52,501 nucleotides of DNA from Acanthamoeba castellanii str. Neff (taxonomy: Eukaryota > Discosea > Longamoebia > Acanthamoebidae), in NCBI RefSeq assembly GCF_000313135.1, contig NW_004457573.1, positions 12,141-64,641 of the forward strand. The letters run 5' to 3'. Position numbers and translations under genes: made by a program. Shown piece after piece: positions 32,270-44,587 of the stretch. Below the pieces are notes generated by a model that searched no databases, was not told the origin of the DNA, and worked only from the letters and a program-made list of their open reading frames with translations. How positions within the stretch are numbered: the stretch's first letter is position 1; each line of letters opens with the position of its first letter.

Positions 32270-32464
32270 TCTCGCTCCGCGGAGGGTCAACGGCCGACGT
32301 CCAAGTGAAGGGAGGGGAGAGGGGGCTGGGCACGCAAGGCAAAGAGAACATGATGAACAGCAACAACAAGAGGAAGAAGAATAACCAAGAAGAAAAAGGC
32401 AAGCAACGATCGGGACCCGCAGACGTCTTATTTGTTGTCAGTGTTGTTCGATCACAGGCAGTAC

Positions 32465-33832
32465 TCAGTATTTGGTGGCGCAGCTGGCGCAAATGGGCGT
32501 CTGGCCCTTGGCGGCGTAGGACTGCCCGGCCCCGATGACGCTGGCGCAGTCTCCGCACTTGAAGCAGTGTTCGTGCCACAGCTTGGTCATGGCCTGCAGC
32601 GCTCCCTCCTCGATCAACTGGCCACACGCTGTTACACCGCACGCACAACACCACACCACACCGCCAGTCGGTTCGAATTCGTTAGTGCGCGTTTTTCGAG
32701 GCACGCCAGCGCAGCCGTACCGGCGCAGAACTCGCCCTTCTCGGTGAGAAGACACTTCTTACATCGCAGCTGACCTGGATTTGGAGAGGAACCATCAGCG
32801 TGGAGATGGGGGGATGAGAGAGAGGCATCGGGGAGGCTGCAGCGGCGCTAAACTCACCGTTTTCGAGGTGGAAGGGGATGTGGGTGAGGTCGGCCTTGCA
32901 GCCGGGGCACACGAAGCAGTGCTTGTGGTAGCGGGTGTCGCCCACGCCCACCACCTGCCCCGAGAGCTCCCCGGCGCACACGCCGCAGCGGAAGGTTGAG
33001 CTGTCACCCGCCGCAGACGATGATGACGACGACGACGAGTTGCCCGCCGCGCCCGGCGGCGACGACGAGTGGCAGTGGCCGCAGCAGAGGTCGCCCTGGG
33101 AGTCTACGATGTACTTGTTGGTGATGGGCGTTCCGCATCGCTTGCAGGCGAAGCAGTTGAGGTGGTACTTGGCCCCGGTGTGGTCCTCGGCCCCGGTCCC
33201 GGTGATGGGCTGCGCGCACACGGCGCACGCGGGCGAGTTGGCCGCGATGAAGTCCTCCGTGCAGTAGAACCGGTCCTGTCCGCCGCTGCTCACCACGTGG
33301 TAGTCGCCCGTGAGCTGCTTGCCGCACGCCGCGCACGCGAAGCACGCCGGGTGGTACGACCGCCCGCTCGCGTCCGTGNNNNNNNNNNNNNNNNNNNNNT
33401 GGGCGGCGGGGCAGTCGGCCGAGGGCCTGGGCTCGGCGTGGCAGCCGGCGGCGCGGCGGCTTGCTGGGGTTGGGCCGCTCGCATCGGTGCAGCGCTCGGG
33501 CTCGGGGTGGGGCCTCCTCGAGGCGCGGGGGCGGCGGTTGCGTTGTGGGCTGCGGGGGTGGGGCGAGGCCCGGGGACGGCGAGCGAGTTCGAGGGGGTGG
33601 CCGCGGGGGCGGGGGTGGAGGCGGGGATGGGGATGTTGGTGGGGAAGGGGGTGCCGGCGCGGTTGCGGGGGGCGACGACGGGGGAGGGTGGGGTGGAGGG
33701 GGCGGGTGACCCCGTGGGCGTGCTACCGGGTCGGGTCGGCTTGGAACCGCACTGCACGCAGAATTTGCGCTGCAGGGCGTAGTGGTGCCCACACTTCCAG
33801 CACGTTACGTCTCCATCGCCCGGCGTGTTCAT
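32465..33832 (-). CDS. Zinc-ribbon and four-LIM-domain protein
   Basis: From the ATG at 33832 the protein starts with a small zinc ribbon (C-W-K-C-G ... F-C-V-Q-C-G). A Pro/Ala/Thr-rich linker of about 100 residues follows, then LIM domains. LIM1 retains S-Y-H-P-A-C-F-A-C-A-A-C-G; its first Cys pair lies at or in the run of Ns at 33379-33399. LIM2 has C-A-V-C-A-Q-P-I and Y-H-L-N-C-F-A-C. A poly-Ser linker leads to LIM3 (C-G-V-C-A-G-E-L, Y-H-K-H-C-F-V-C). LIM4, across introns, ends W-H-E-H-C-F-K-C ... I-C-A-S-C-A-T-K-Y at TGA 32465-32467. LIM domains bind partner proteins, often at actin structures, and no enzyme domain is present. The same-frame GTG further upstream is not used because no ATG precedes 33832. 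Confidence 0.85.
33379..33399. other. Assembly gap (21 Ns)
   Basis: Unresolved bases fall between the Pro-rich linker and LIM1 of the LIM gene, in very GC-rich sequence. The true length of missing sequence is unknown, so the reading frame across it cannot be checked. Confidence 1.
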
Positions 33833-34005
33833 GTCGTCTACTTCTACGCTCTCTCTGGGACCTGGTTTCACCAGTGCGTGAGTGATATCACCTTAGGTGT
33901 TGTGCTGGTCCCGTGCCGATAAAGAGGGGCTCCGCTTGGGACAACGCGCTAATGACTAAGAAATGAAAATGCCGTGAAGGGAAAAGAAACGAGAAAACAA
34001 AAGAG
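33833..34005. promoter_or_regulatory. Short divergent promoter region (LIM gene / TRM9-like gene)
   Basis: Two start codons point outward across 173 bases. The TRM9 side is A-rich (33957-34003). No TATA box was recognised. Confidence 0.35.
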
Positions 34006-35464
34006 ATGGAGAAGACGGAGCTCGATCGAGCACACCCGGAGGCAACCCTGGAGCAGCAGTCCAGCCCGGGGGCATTGGAACAGAAACACGTGCATGCAGT
34101 GTACGACCAGATTGCCACCCACTTCAGCTCCACCCGCTACAAAGTACGGACCACTCCAAACCCCCCCCCTCCTCCGCTCGACCGAGCGTTGCGCCCTCCT
34201 CGCTCACGAGACCTCGTTGCCCGTTGGGGCGCAGCCGTGGCCCCTGGTGGAGAAGTTCTTGAAAGTGCTGCCCGAGGGCACGCTGCTGGCCGACGTGGGG
34301 TGTGGCAATGGCAAGTACCTCCACGTCAACCCCTTGTGCTACCCCGTCGGGTCCGATAGGTGGGTGCCCGCGCGTACTTGCCCCTTTCGCGCACGCCTCA
34401 TCGGTATATATCGGCGTAGGTGAACGCTCACGCCCTGCTGCAGGAGCGGAGAGCTGATCGCCATCTGCCGAGAGCGAGGCTTCGAGAGCTTGGTCGCCGA
34501 CAATCTCAACCTCCCTTACCGCACCTCTTGCTTTGTGCGTTTTGTCCTGCGGTCTTCATGGGGATTGCTGCAGCTCCTCCTGCGTGGTTGACCTCCTATC
34601 TTCATCCGCGGTGGGTGACACTTGTGCAGGAAGCGGTCATTTCCATCGCCGTCATCCACCACATGTCCAACGACGAACGAAGGATCCAGGCCATACGGGT
34701 AGGAGGCCCCTCCCACTCGCAAAACCACAGTCTCCTCTCGCAACTGATCGTCCGGCTGTGGTACATGTGCGCAGGAGCTGGCCAGGATTCTAAGGCCGGG
34801 CGGGGTGATGCTCATCACTGTGTGGGCGTTCGAGCAGGCAAGGCCTCCCCATTACGCGGCACTGTCGAATTCGCCTGACTCGCTTAGCGGGCCGCGGAGC
34901 TGGACTTACCCGGGTAAATGTGGTGGTGGTGGTGGTCTGTGGAGTGCAGAAGAACAAGAAGTACACCGAGCAGGACGTGTTTGTACCGTGGCACCTACAG
35001 AAGAAGTTCGTCAAGGGCCAAGAGGGCGCCGCGGTGCAAGAGGAGCCCAAGAAGCCCAAGAAAAAGAAGAAGACGAGGAAGCAGCGCGCCAAGGAGGAAC
35101 TGGAGAGGAAGCAGCGCGGAGAGAGTGTGAATGGTGGTGACGAGAATTCTCAGCACGCCGACGAAGACAAACCAAAGCAACAACAGCCGGCGGAAGCCGA
35201 AGAGTCCACACCGACAGATCACAGGCAAGCGGGCGATAGCGCACAAGTGTTTCACCGGTACCTCTCTCCTGCATGCCCCTCATGTGTGGGCATCATCATC
35301 AACCCAATCTCTCTGATCGCTCTGCTCGGTTCGGTGTGCGCAGATACTACCACCTCTTTGTGAAAGGCGAGCTCGAGCGGATCGTGCAAGCCGCGGGTGG
35401 TCTGCGCATCGTGGAGTCAGCGTACGATCACGAGAACTGGTACGTGTGCGCTGCCAGGGAGTGA
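34006..35464 (+). CDS. TRM9: TRM9/ALKBH8-type tRNA uridine-34 carboxymethyl methyltransferase
   Basis: TRM9 with TRM112 makes the methyl ester of 5-carboxymethyl-uridine at the tRNA wobble base, using S-adenosylmethionine. The N-terminus has E-Q-K-H-V-H-A-V-Y-D-Q-I-A-T-H-F-S-S-T-R-Y-K, a close match to the family. SAM motif I is L-L-A-D-V-G-C-G-N-G-K-Y-L. A-D-N-L-N-L-P-Y-R follows, then A-V-I-S-I-A-V-I-H-H-M-S, then L-R-P-G-G-V-M-L-I-T-V-W-A. A long Lys/Glu-rich insert follows Y-T-E-Q-D-V-F-V-P-W-H-L, in the place where yeast TRM9 also has an insert. The end is Y-Y-H-L-F-V-K-G-E-L plus H-E-N-W-Y-V-C, with TGA 35462-35464. There is no AlkB or RRM domain, so it is TRM9-like rather than full ALKBH8. 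Confidence 0.92.
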
Positions 35465-35592
35465 ACTGTGGGCGTTCACGCGCAACAAAAAAGAAAACAA
35501 AGAGAAAAACAACAAAGAGAAAAGAAAGGAAAACCAGAAGAAGCGGGAGCACGTCTTGCATCTGGTGAAAGAGAAAGAGAGAGATCACGAAA

Positions 35593-38500
35593 ATGAGCGC
35601 CACGACGGGCACGGGCGCGGCCCCGGCGTCCAAGGTTCCGACCTTGAAGGTGGGGTCGCGCGTGGAGGTTCCCGAGAAGGGACGAGGCACAGTACGCTTC
35701 GTGGGCGCAGTCAAATTTTCATCAAAGGACAACTGGGTGGGCATTGAGCTGGATGTCCCAAGTACCGCCTCCCTCCACTTCATCTCACTCTCAAAGTTGG
35801 AGAAATCCCCCCCCCCACCGCAAATCTCACAACCAGATCGCTCACGCTCTCCACTTCCAATCAAGATGGCAACCACGACGGCGCAGTTAAAGGCGTGCGG
35901 TACTTCAAATGCACCATGAACCACGGTCTCTTCGTCACAAAAGACAAAGTGGTACGCCTGCTCGCCCCAAAGCCGACCCCCTTCTCTGCTTCTCTCTCTC
36001 ATCAACGTGTTGTCTGTTGGGGCGGCCGTGTAGATGCTGCTGAAGAAGGTCGCTGCCAAGCCCCCGGCAGTAGGCTCGCTGCCGGTCAAGAGCCCGGCCT
36101 CGTCCAAGGCGCCGTCGCCCGCTCCCTCGGCGCCGTCCTCCCCGCGCGGCGAGCCGGCCGCCTCTTCGCCGGCTCCCACGCCGGTCTCCTCGACTCCTCC
36201 CTCGCCGACCTCGTCGACCGTCGCTTCGCCCTCCCTCGCCTTCTCCGCACCGGCCGAAGCCGAAGCCGAAGCGGTGGAGGAGAAGGGAGAGAAGGCCGAG
36301 GCCGAGAGCAAGGAGGAGCCTGCCCTGCCCACGCCCACCCTCGCGGCACCGGCGCCACGGCCGACGACGACCACCACCACCTCGACCCCGTCGGCGCCGT
36401 CCACGCCCTCGGTCTCTAATACGCCTGCAGCGGTCCCGTCCACCCCGACCACGACGAGCACGCCCTCCAGGTCGCTCGCCCAGGCCGCCTCGCCGTTGAG
36501 CGCCGAGTCGACCGCCCTCTTCGTACGCGTGCCCTTCCCACGATGCAACCCCTTCTCACGTTGGGCCGGGCGTTGCTCATTCTCTCTGCCCTGTGCTGTC
36601 GTGTGCTGCAGACAACGCTGCAAGAGCTGAGCGAGTTCAAGAAGGACGCGCAGCAGAAGCTCAAGGCCTTGCAAAAGTCCCTCGACGAGGTGACCAAGGA
36701 CAAGGACGCCATCGCCAAGGAACTGGAGAGGGAGAAAAGGGTACACGCACACGCACACGCACACGCACACGCAACATTGCACCTGTGTTGGGCGTTTGGA
36801 GCCAACCGCGATCGGGGCTGGTATATGTGCGCGTGTAGGATCGGGACAAGCAAATCGCCAAGATGCAGAGGAAGTGGGAGGACGAGAAGGAGCAGCTGCA
36901 AAAGGCCTGGGACGAGGAGAAGGAGGAAATGACCGACGAGCAGGCCAACCTCAGCGAGACCCTCGAAATGATGACCCTCGACAAGGAGCTCGCCGAAGAG
37001 AAAGCCGAGTGTACGCCGTCATCCCAACGCCCACCCAACACGCCATGCACAACCCCATCTTTCGACGCTCACGAATCAGCACTCGCACTTTGTAAATTGC
37101 AGCATTGGAGAAGAAGCTGGAGAAGATCAAGATCAAGTTCAAGATCGGCAGCCTGGGAGACGATGATGAGGAGGACGACGATGACGTGAGCGGCACCGAC
37201 GAAGACGACGACAACGATGACGGTCGGCGAGAGAAGGCCAGGGAGTCGGGGGACGACGGCGAGAAGGCGGTGCTCCAGTTGCAGATCCAGAGGCTCACCG
37301 ACGCGCTGATGAAGCTCAAGGACCTCAGCGTGATGGAGAAGAAGGAGAGCGAGAAGAAGATCAGACAGCTCGAGCGGGAGAACGACAACATCCCCGTGCT
37401 CGAGGAGAAGATCGTCAAGCTCAAGGACGACGTCAAGAAGGCCAACGAGAAGATCGAGCAGCTCAAGGAGCAGCTCGACGTCGCCCTGGAGGCCGAGGAC
37501 ATGGTCGAGGAGCTCAGCGACAAGAAGCTCGAACTCGAAGAGGTAACCCACCTCGTGCCCTGTCCGACTGTTTCTTAGCTTCTTCTCGATCGCACTCAAA
37601 CTCACACAATGGTGCGTATTGTTTGTCAACGATCTCTGGATCTCCTCTGCAGCAAGTGCAAGAGCTGCAGCAGACTGTGGAAGACCTGGAGCAGCTCCAG
37701 CAGGTCAGCGAGGAGCTGGAGGAGAGCCACGCCGAGGTGGAGAAGCAGCTCAGGACCGCTCTGTGTACGCCGTGTCTCCCATCCCCTTTCCACGCTGCGC
37801 TCCATTAATTTGACCCGCCTGTTCACACACACACGTGTGTTGCTGGCGACGATAACAATAATAATAACAGACAAGAAGGAGATCCAGTACCTGGAGAGCT
37901 TGACCAAGATCAAGAACCAGCAGGGCGAAATCGAGGACCGCGAGAAGACGATCGACCAGTTCAGGGAGAAGGTCAACTCGCTGCAGCTGCACGTCAAGCA
38001 GTACGAGGAGAAGGAGGAGGACCTCGCCAGCGAGGCCCGCCAGCTCTCCACCAAGTCCCAGGCCCTCCTGGACCAGAACATTCAGCTCAAGGTAGAGTCC
38101 CTCTACCCACAACGCCTGCTGCTGTCGACCTAGGTTCTAACCCACCACCCCCCACCACCACCCACCACCACTCTCGCGCAGTCCCAAGTCACCAAGGTGG
38201 CGGCGATGGGGCTGGAGCGCGAGCTGTTCCGCCTGGACGTGCTGCAGGCGCGCAAGCAGCTGTCCTTCATTCAGGCGTTCCTGCCGGAGGAGATCCTCAG
38301 CCGCGACAACGAGTCGCTGCTGCTGCTGCTCACCCTGGACCGCCTGGTGTTCAAGTCCAAGCTCCTCATGGGCCACCTGCAGAGCTACTACAAGCTCGAC
38401 CAGCTCTCCTTCAACCTCATCAACGACGTCGAGGTGCAGTACACCAACGACGAGCTCCTCTTCGCCTGGGAGCTCTACTGGGGCGTGTCCAAGGTACCTT

Positions 38501-41500
38501 AGTTCTTCATCCTATCTGTGCTACCCAACGTGTTCGCTGAATGGGTTGGGGCGTGGGTGCGTCGGTGCGTCGGCGTAGGTCCGGTTCTACACGTCGAGCC
38601 TGCGCAAGGTCATCAACGACCCGAGCGTATGCCCGCCCGAGGTGTTCGTCAGGTCCGGGCGAGCCGCGCTCGATCTGCTGCCCTACGAGGGCACCATGGA
38701 CATCATCCTGCAGCTCATCAAAAAGGAGGAGCTCAACCACAACTACGACATCTCTCTCTTCCGCGTATGCCATAGCCTCCCTCACTGACGTCCTGGCCTC
38801 TTGCAAACCGTCCTTTTGCTAACCATGATGGTGGGCTACCCCCCCCCTCTACTTCCATGCCTTTCTCTCGGGGAATGCACAGTCGGTCCAGGACAAGATG
38901 AGCCGACTCGTCAACCAGTACATCTTGGAGGAGGGCAGCGCTCTCAACGACAGCTCGGACGGCATTCCGCTCAGGCGACAGCTGTCGGCCCGAGGCACCG
39001 GTACGCTTCAATTCATTCTGCACGTTACGTGCAGTTCGTCTCAACGCGTCGCCTCTCTTCCCGATTGAACGTAGGCGTGGCGGCGCTCTGCCCTCCGGAG
39101 TGGAAGTCCCTGCGGCACGAGGTGGACGGCATCCTCTTCGTGGAGAACGTGTTCCTGGTGCTCTACAACCAGCTCCGGACGCTCCTCAAGACCCCGACCC
39201 CCGCCGACGGCGCCACCGGAGCCGCCTCGCCCCGCGGCACCGCCAACGCCTCGTTGGCCATCCCCATTCGGTTGGTTCGCGATGCCATCGAAGTCTGCCG
39301 GTACCCCGCCACTCCCACATTTTTTTATACCCACTTATTCGCCCTCTCGCTCACGCTCTTCCCCCCCCCACGACTCCAGCAAGCTGCAGAAGCACCTGCA
39401 GGAGAAGCCCTCGCTGCCGCGGCACTATGCCTCCAAGCTGGAGCGAAACATGGTCACCTGCTTCACCACCATCTCCGGCGCCATCGAAGTCTTCCGCCAG
39501 CTCTTCGTTTACCTCCGGAGCACTGCCACGGTAATCGTCACACCAACACACACACCACACCACACCACACCACTGCACGTTCGCGAGCGGGAGCTAACCT
39601 CGTGCGCCGCGTTACTCCCCCTCCCCGGTGGAGCAGGGCCAGGACTCGACCAAGGACAAGGAAATCAGGTCGGTGCTGCCCGATATCGTCGCCAAGGTCA
39701 TCACGGACAAGGCCTCCGCGGCGGAAGAGGAGGACATGAAGGACCTCGAGGCCACCACCGCCGCCAAGCCGAGCAGCAGCAGCGACGGAGAGCAAGAGTC
39801 GGATGAGGCGGGCCAGGAGCCGAAGGGCAAGGAGAAGGAGCGGAGCGAGAACGAGGCCCAGGAGCAGGAGGACGGACCCGAGGAGAAGGGCAGCGAGTGG
39901 AAGTGGCTCTCGGCGCTGTTGGAGGAGACCTACTCGTCGATCGTCGGGGTGAGCGACAAGATCCTCAACTCGTCCAACTTCATCAACCCCGACGCCTCCA
40001 TCAACATCACCCCTCTCTCCACCCCCAACGCCGCCTCATCTTCCTCGACCCCCGCCCCCGCAGGCGCCCCGGCAGCGAAGACTCTTACCCCCTACTCGTC
40101 CACTTCCTTCACGCCGGCCTCCGGATCCTCCGCTCCCAACTCGCCCTCCCTGCGAGCCACAGGTTTTTTTGCCTCCCTCCGCTCTGGCCCGCCTCTCTTT
40201 TCGCTTTCTTTCGCTTTCTTTCTTTTTCCGACGCTTCGCTTCCATTGGGGGGGGGGTGTAACAGAGTCTCAGCCGAGCTGGAAGCAGCGCGCTGATGCCG
40301 TGCGAGCTGAGCTGGCGGCGGCGGCCTCGGTCCGGTCGAAGCTGATCGAGGCGGAAGTCCTCGCGCAGGAACGGCTTGTCAAGTTGGGCCTGCAGGAGAA
40401 CGAGATCAAGGAGCACATTTCCCGCTACAACGTCCTCCAGATGCACCTCACCGCGCTTCAGAAGAAGGAGGCCGAGCTGTCCGAGAAGATGGAGAAACAA
40501 ACCGCCGAGCACGTATCACAGGAGAAGGTATACTATCGCAACGCGCGCCCGTCTTTCTCTGGGCCTCGCTGGTCACTCACTCCTGGCCCGCGTCGTGTCT
40601 GCCTCGCAGATGTACGAGGACGCCATGGAGACCATTCAGAAGGAGAACGAACAGCTGCGCCAGCAGATCAGGTCCCTGCGGGTGGACATTCGACACCTCG
40701 GTAAGCAGGCCTGCCCTCTTTTCCCAAGACTGACTCTGGCGCTTACTCACCAACCGGCGGTGGTGTGGTTGCGGGTGGACAGAAAACGCCAAGAAGGAGG
40801 CCGAGGAGCAGCGATCGGAGCTGCCGTCGCTCGAAGTCGTGTCGGTGGAGATCAAGGCCCTCAAGCGGGCGCTGGTCCTACTGCGGCGGCAGAACAGCGA
40901 GCTCCTGGCGCGCGAGGGCCAGAAGAGGCTGCGCACGCTTCTCCCGCCCATCTCCGACGTCGAAGCTCGGTACACGCACCCCGCCAAGGTTCACCGCCGA
41001 CACGCATGCATGTGTACTGATGCTTGCTCCTGCGCCTGCCCGTGGCCGCAGGTGTGCCCACTTCACGCCCCTTCAGCAGCAGCTGCAGCAGGACCAGAAC
41101 GCCGAGGAGGAGGAGGACCTGGTCGAGCAGGCGCGAGCGAAGAAGAGAACCGCCACCATCGCCGCGATGAACAGGCGCAACGCTGAGGCCCAGCAGTTCC
41201 TCGCCCAGATTCAGTCCGTCAAGGCGGCCAGCAAGGTACGCCCCTCCCCCCCCCTCCAAAGAGTCCCCATCCGATTGCCAGGGGATGTGAACTGAAAACG
41301 GCGAGCCCTTGGACCAGGTGATCGACTTGACCCTTTCGGGCACGGAAACGCCCAGCCAGCAATGGGCCAACAGGAGATTGGCTGCCGTCAAGCTCGAGGT
41401 ATCCCCTCTCTCCCGCCTGAAGGATCGTGTCGTGGGGCTGCATCAGGCCGCACGTTGGGCTGCGGGTTGCTGACAGAGTCTCTCTGCAGGCGCAATGCAA

Positions 41501-41905
41501 GCAGGTGAAGGAGAAGCTCGGCGCCGCCCTCCTCGATTCACACTCGCCGGCCAAGATCACCTCTGACTTTGCGTCGTTCCCTTCGGCCCAGCTCTCCAAG
41601 GTACTGCGCCCACGCTGAGACTTTGGGTTTGGTCACACGCGCACACACACACACGCACTGACCCGGTTTGTTCTGCTCGCGTGTGCGTGAAGACCCTGTT
41701 GCAGGCTCAGCCGGTGGGCAAGCTGGCTCTCCCGCAGGTGCCAATGCTCTCGGCGGCCGGCGCACCGCCAGCGGACCAGCACAACAGCACCGGGGAAGTG
41801 CGAACGCAGATGCAGGACCTGCTGGGCCGACTCAAGCACGGCAGCAGAACGCGCGTGACCCTTAATCCGCGCCAGCTGCAGCACGTCCACTCGCTCGTGC
41901 TCTAG
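35593..41905 (+). CDS. DCTN1: Dynactin subunit 1 (p150Glued)
   Basis: The largest dynactin subunit links dynein to microtubules and cargo. The ATG at 35593 opens a CAP-Gly domain: V-G-S-R-V-E-V, G-R-G-T-V-R-F-V-G, N-W-V-G-I-E-L-D, then across an intron H-D-G-A-V-K-G-V-R-Y-F and H-G-L-F-V. A basic Pro/Ser/Ala-rich linker (36060-36520) follows, as in p150. Long coiled coils contain the diagnostic E-M-M-T-L-D-K-E-L-A-E-E-K-A-E (36962-37009), interrupted by an acidic Asp/Glu patch at 37155-37215. The middle part (38180-39500) matches the globular dynactin region (L-Q-A-R-K-Q-L-S-F-I, L-L-M-G-H-L). More coiled coil leads to TAG 41903-41905. CLIP-170 is less likely given the EMMTLDKE motif and lack of zinc knuckles. 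About 25 exons. Confidence 0.92.
36743..36773 (+). repeat. (ACACGC)n repeat
   Basis: About five units just after the donor of a dynactin intron. Confidence 0.85.
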
Positions 41906-42121
41906 CCGCCTCTTCCTCTCCACTCCCCTTTTTGAACCCCTTCTATTTAAAAACTCTTCTTCTTGTCTAGCTCCCTCGCACAGTGTTGATGATACTGGTT
42001 GGGTGTGGAGCAGTGTAACAGCACCGTGTGGCGCGTTTGTACAAAGAGTTGCTGTGTAAATTGTACAACAGGGGGATAAGATTGGGAAGAAGGAAAGGGG
42101 GGATCGTGAGCTGTGTACAGA

Positions 42122-42532
42122 TTAGAGGAGAGGCATGAATTTCTTGACCTGTTCTGGGGGAATCTTGACGCTGACGAAGTAGAGTAGCCAATTCGTCTGC
42201 TTGATGAAGTGCCACTCAGAGGTGTCGTTGGTGATCGAGATGAAGTTTTGGTTGCAGTTGGCCGTGCGAGCCTCGAGAGTCTTCCCGTCGAAGATGGCGT
42301 CGGCAATCTTGTATCGAATGGTGGTTGTACCGACGTTGTTCTCGAGAAGGAAGGTGACCTTGAGCACATCGTCTTTCGATTTCATGGGCAGCGGGGGCAG
42401 ATCCGAGGTGTACACGAAGACCTGAGGCGGATTGTCCTGTGTCTTCCGCACGCGAATGTCGAAAAAGGAGTGCTCGCCCACCTCATTCAGCTGCAGCACT
42501 CCATTCCAGAAGAATGATCGACGTGCTTCCAT
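42122..42532 (-). CDS. Hypothetical 136-residue protein, single exon
   Basis: I do not recognise this family. The frame from ATG 42532 to TAA 42122-42124 is uninterrupted, unusual in a window where nearly all genes are split. The sequence is not low complexity. It starts M-E-A-R-R-S-F-F-W-N-G-V-L-Q-L, has alternating hydrophobic strands (V-L-K-V-T-F-L-L-E-N) and ends I-P-P-E-Q-V-K-K-F-M-P-L-L. This suggests a small globular beta-rich fold with a short C-terminal helix. There is no signal peptide, membrane helix or Cys cluster. The gene shares a 127-base upstream region with NOC4. An upstream in-frame reading exists (M-V-R-L-Q...), but the 42532 ATG is the simpler start. Confidence 0.65.
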   Translation of the reverse strand: MEARRSFFWNGVLQLNEVGEHSFFDIRVRKTQDNPPQVFVYTSDLPPLPMKSKDDVLKVTFLLENNVGTTTIRYKIADAIFDGKTLEARTANCNQNFISITNDTSEWHFIKQTNWLLYFVSVKIPPEQVKKFMPLL

Positions 42533-42659
42533 CTTGCCAATGAATGAATATTGAAATAAAAGAAAAAAGAAAAAGATTTTTTCATCATCCCCGGGAAGAA
42601 ACGGAGAACCGGCCGCCAGAGATTGGATACATTGCAGTCTAACCACCGGAGAGTGAGAG
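42533..42659. promoter_or_regulatory. Short divergent promoter region (orphan gene / NOC4)
   Basis: The two start codons are 127 bases apart. The orphan side is A/T-rich (42541-42590 is a long A/G run on the plus strand). No RNA gene was found. Confidence 0.4.
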
Positions 42660-44552
42660 ATGGAAGGTCACGCAAAGAAGGGCACTACGCAAGCCTCTCC
42701 GGCCAAGCCCGCCGCCACAGGCGTGAAGAACGACACGGCGGCCGTGCCCGACGAACGTGCGATTTTGGCCAAGGTGCACAAATTGGAAAAATCTGTAACA
42801 GAGAAGGCACAATTGGATAACATCCCCGAACTCCTCCGCACATGCACGGTATGCAAGGGTCCCTCTTTTCATTAATCTTCATCTTCTATACTAGAAATGA
42901 AATCACCCAAAAATCTCACCTTTGATCTGATTCCCGGCGGTGTGCAGGATGCTGCCTCCACCGCGACGGTGACCTTCAACACCGTGCGAGTGCTGCAGCG
43001 TGTCTTCATGCACTTGGCGGCCAAGGAGGTGCTCGACTTGGGTGCCAGCGAGGACAAAAAGGAGGCGAACAAACAGCACCCGCTCAAGGCTGCCGCGCTG
43101 GGCCACTACAAGGCCTTCGTGCGGACCCTCATCGCTCTTCTCCTCCATCGGCACGACCAAGTCAAGGTGAGAACGACGATTCCTCCCCTTCTCCCCTCCT
43201 TTTGCATGAGCCGGGGGAATCCTGTTGCTGACTCGCGAGTGCGCCGCTTTGTGGCGTTGGCGCGGGCAGACTTTGGCGCTCAAGGTGCTGATGGAGTTCC
43301 TGCACAAGAAGACCACCGCTTTCAACGCGGCCAACAAAGAGAACTCGTTCCCGCTCAAGCACTTTGCCGTGGTCATCGGTTTGCCATTCCCCGCCTTTCC
43401 CCGTCGGGCTGGCTCTTGGTCAGTCCTACTCATCACCTCTTCCTTCCATGCATGGCCTTTTCAGAGCGTCTGGTGAGCGAGAGCAATGGAAAGGAGACGG
43501 GGCTGTTCAGTCAGTTTGTCGGCAAGTACCTCTCCAAGTATGACGACATTCGCTACTACACCCTCAAGTCCCTGCGGTACAGCACCCACCACCACCACGT
43601 GACCTTCCGCCTACTGTCTGCGTCAATGTTCACCGCTGTATCTATTCCAGCATCCTGTGTGAGCAGAAGAAGTCGGCCGCCGAGCAGTCGCCGACCAACG
43701 ACACGGTCCTGGCGATGTACCTCCTGCTGCAGAAGGTGACCATGCCCGAGTCCGATCAGCGCATCACGTCCTTCTGGATTCCCGTCGAAACAAAGAGCCT
43801 GAGAGCGCTCTCCGCTCCCGCAGCCAAGCCGAAGAAGAAGAACAAGAAGTCCAAGGTGAGCGCCACCACGCCGCCACACCACAACAAATGGGGGCGCACG
43901 ATCAGACAGCATCTAACCCTAAGTTGCTCGCAGCTCAACGCGTACGAGCGCATGGAGCAGAAGAAGCAGAAGAAGCGCACCCAGACCAAGATCGCCAGCA
44001 AGAAGTCCGATGGCAGCCTGGCCGTCAAGTTCGCCATCGGCCACAAGAAGATCTTCGAGGCCTGCTGGCTCGCCTTCCTCGCTCTCCCCCTCACCACCCC
44101 CATCTACAAGGTTCCCCTCGTCGCCCCCCCCCCCAAAGTCCCTGCTGCAATGAGCTGACGCGTCACGTCCGCGCCTTCATGTAGGACATTTTGCGCCGGA
44201 TGGACACGCATATTCTGCCCTACATGGTGCAGCCCATCCGCCTCATCGACTTCTTGAAGGACTCGTACGATGTGGGCGGCGTGGTGTCGCTCCTCGCACT
44301 CCATGGCCTGTTCACCCTCATCACCAAGCACAACCTGTACGTCATCCGTCTTCTGCCTCGATGTTGGGTTGGCTCGTTGGTTGGTTCACATGTGACCAAC
44401 CACACCCATGGTGGCCACCTATAGGGACTATCCGGACTTCTACAAGAAGCTCTACGCGCTGTTCCAGCCCAACATCTTCCACGTCAAGTATCGAGCCAAG
44501 TTCTTCCGCCTGGTCAACGTTTTCTTGAAGTCATCGTACGTATCGTAGCAGA

Positions 44553-44587
<35 letters not shown>

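Noticed and set aside
35280..36782. 500-codon minus-strand open frame
   Set aside because: It runs antisense to the end of TRM9 and the start of dynactin, with Gly/Ala/Val-rich shadow composition from GC-rich codons and no domain.
42586..42600. Minus-strand GATGATGA as a box C upstream of the orphan gene
   Set aside because: No box D or closing stem was found before the start codon.
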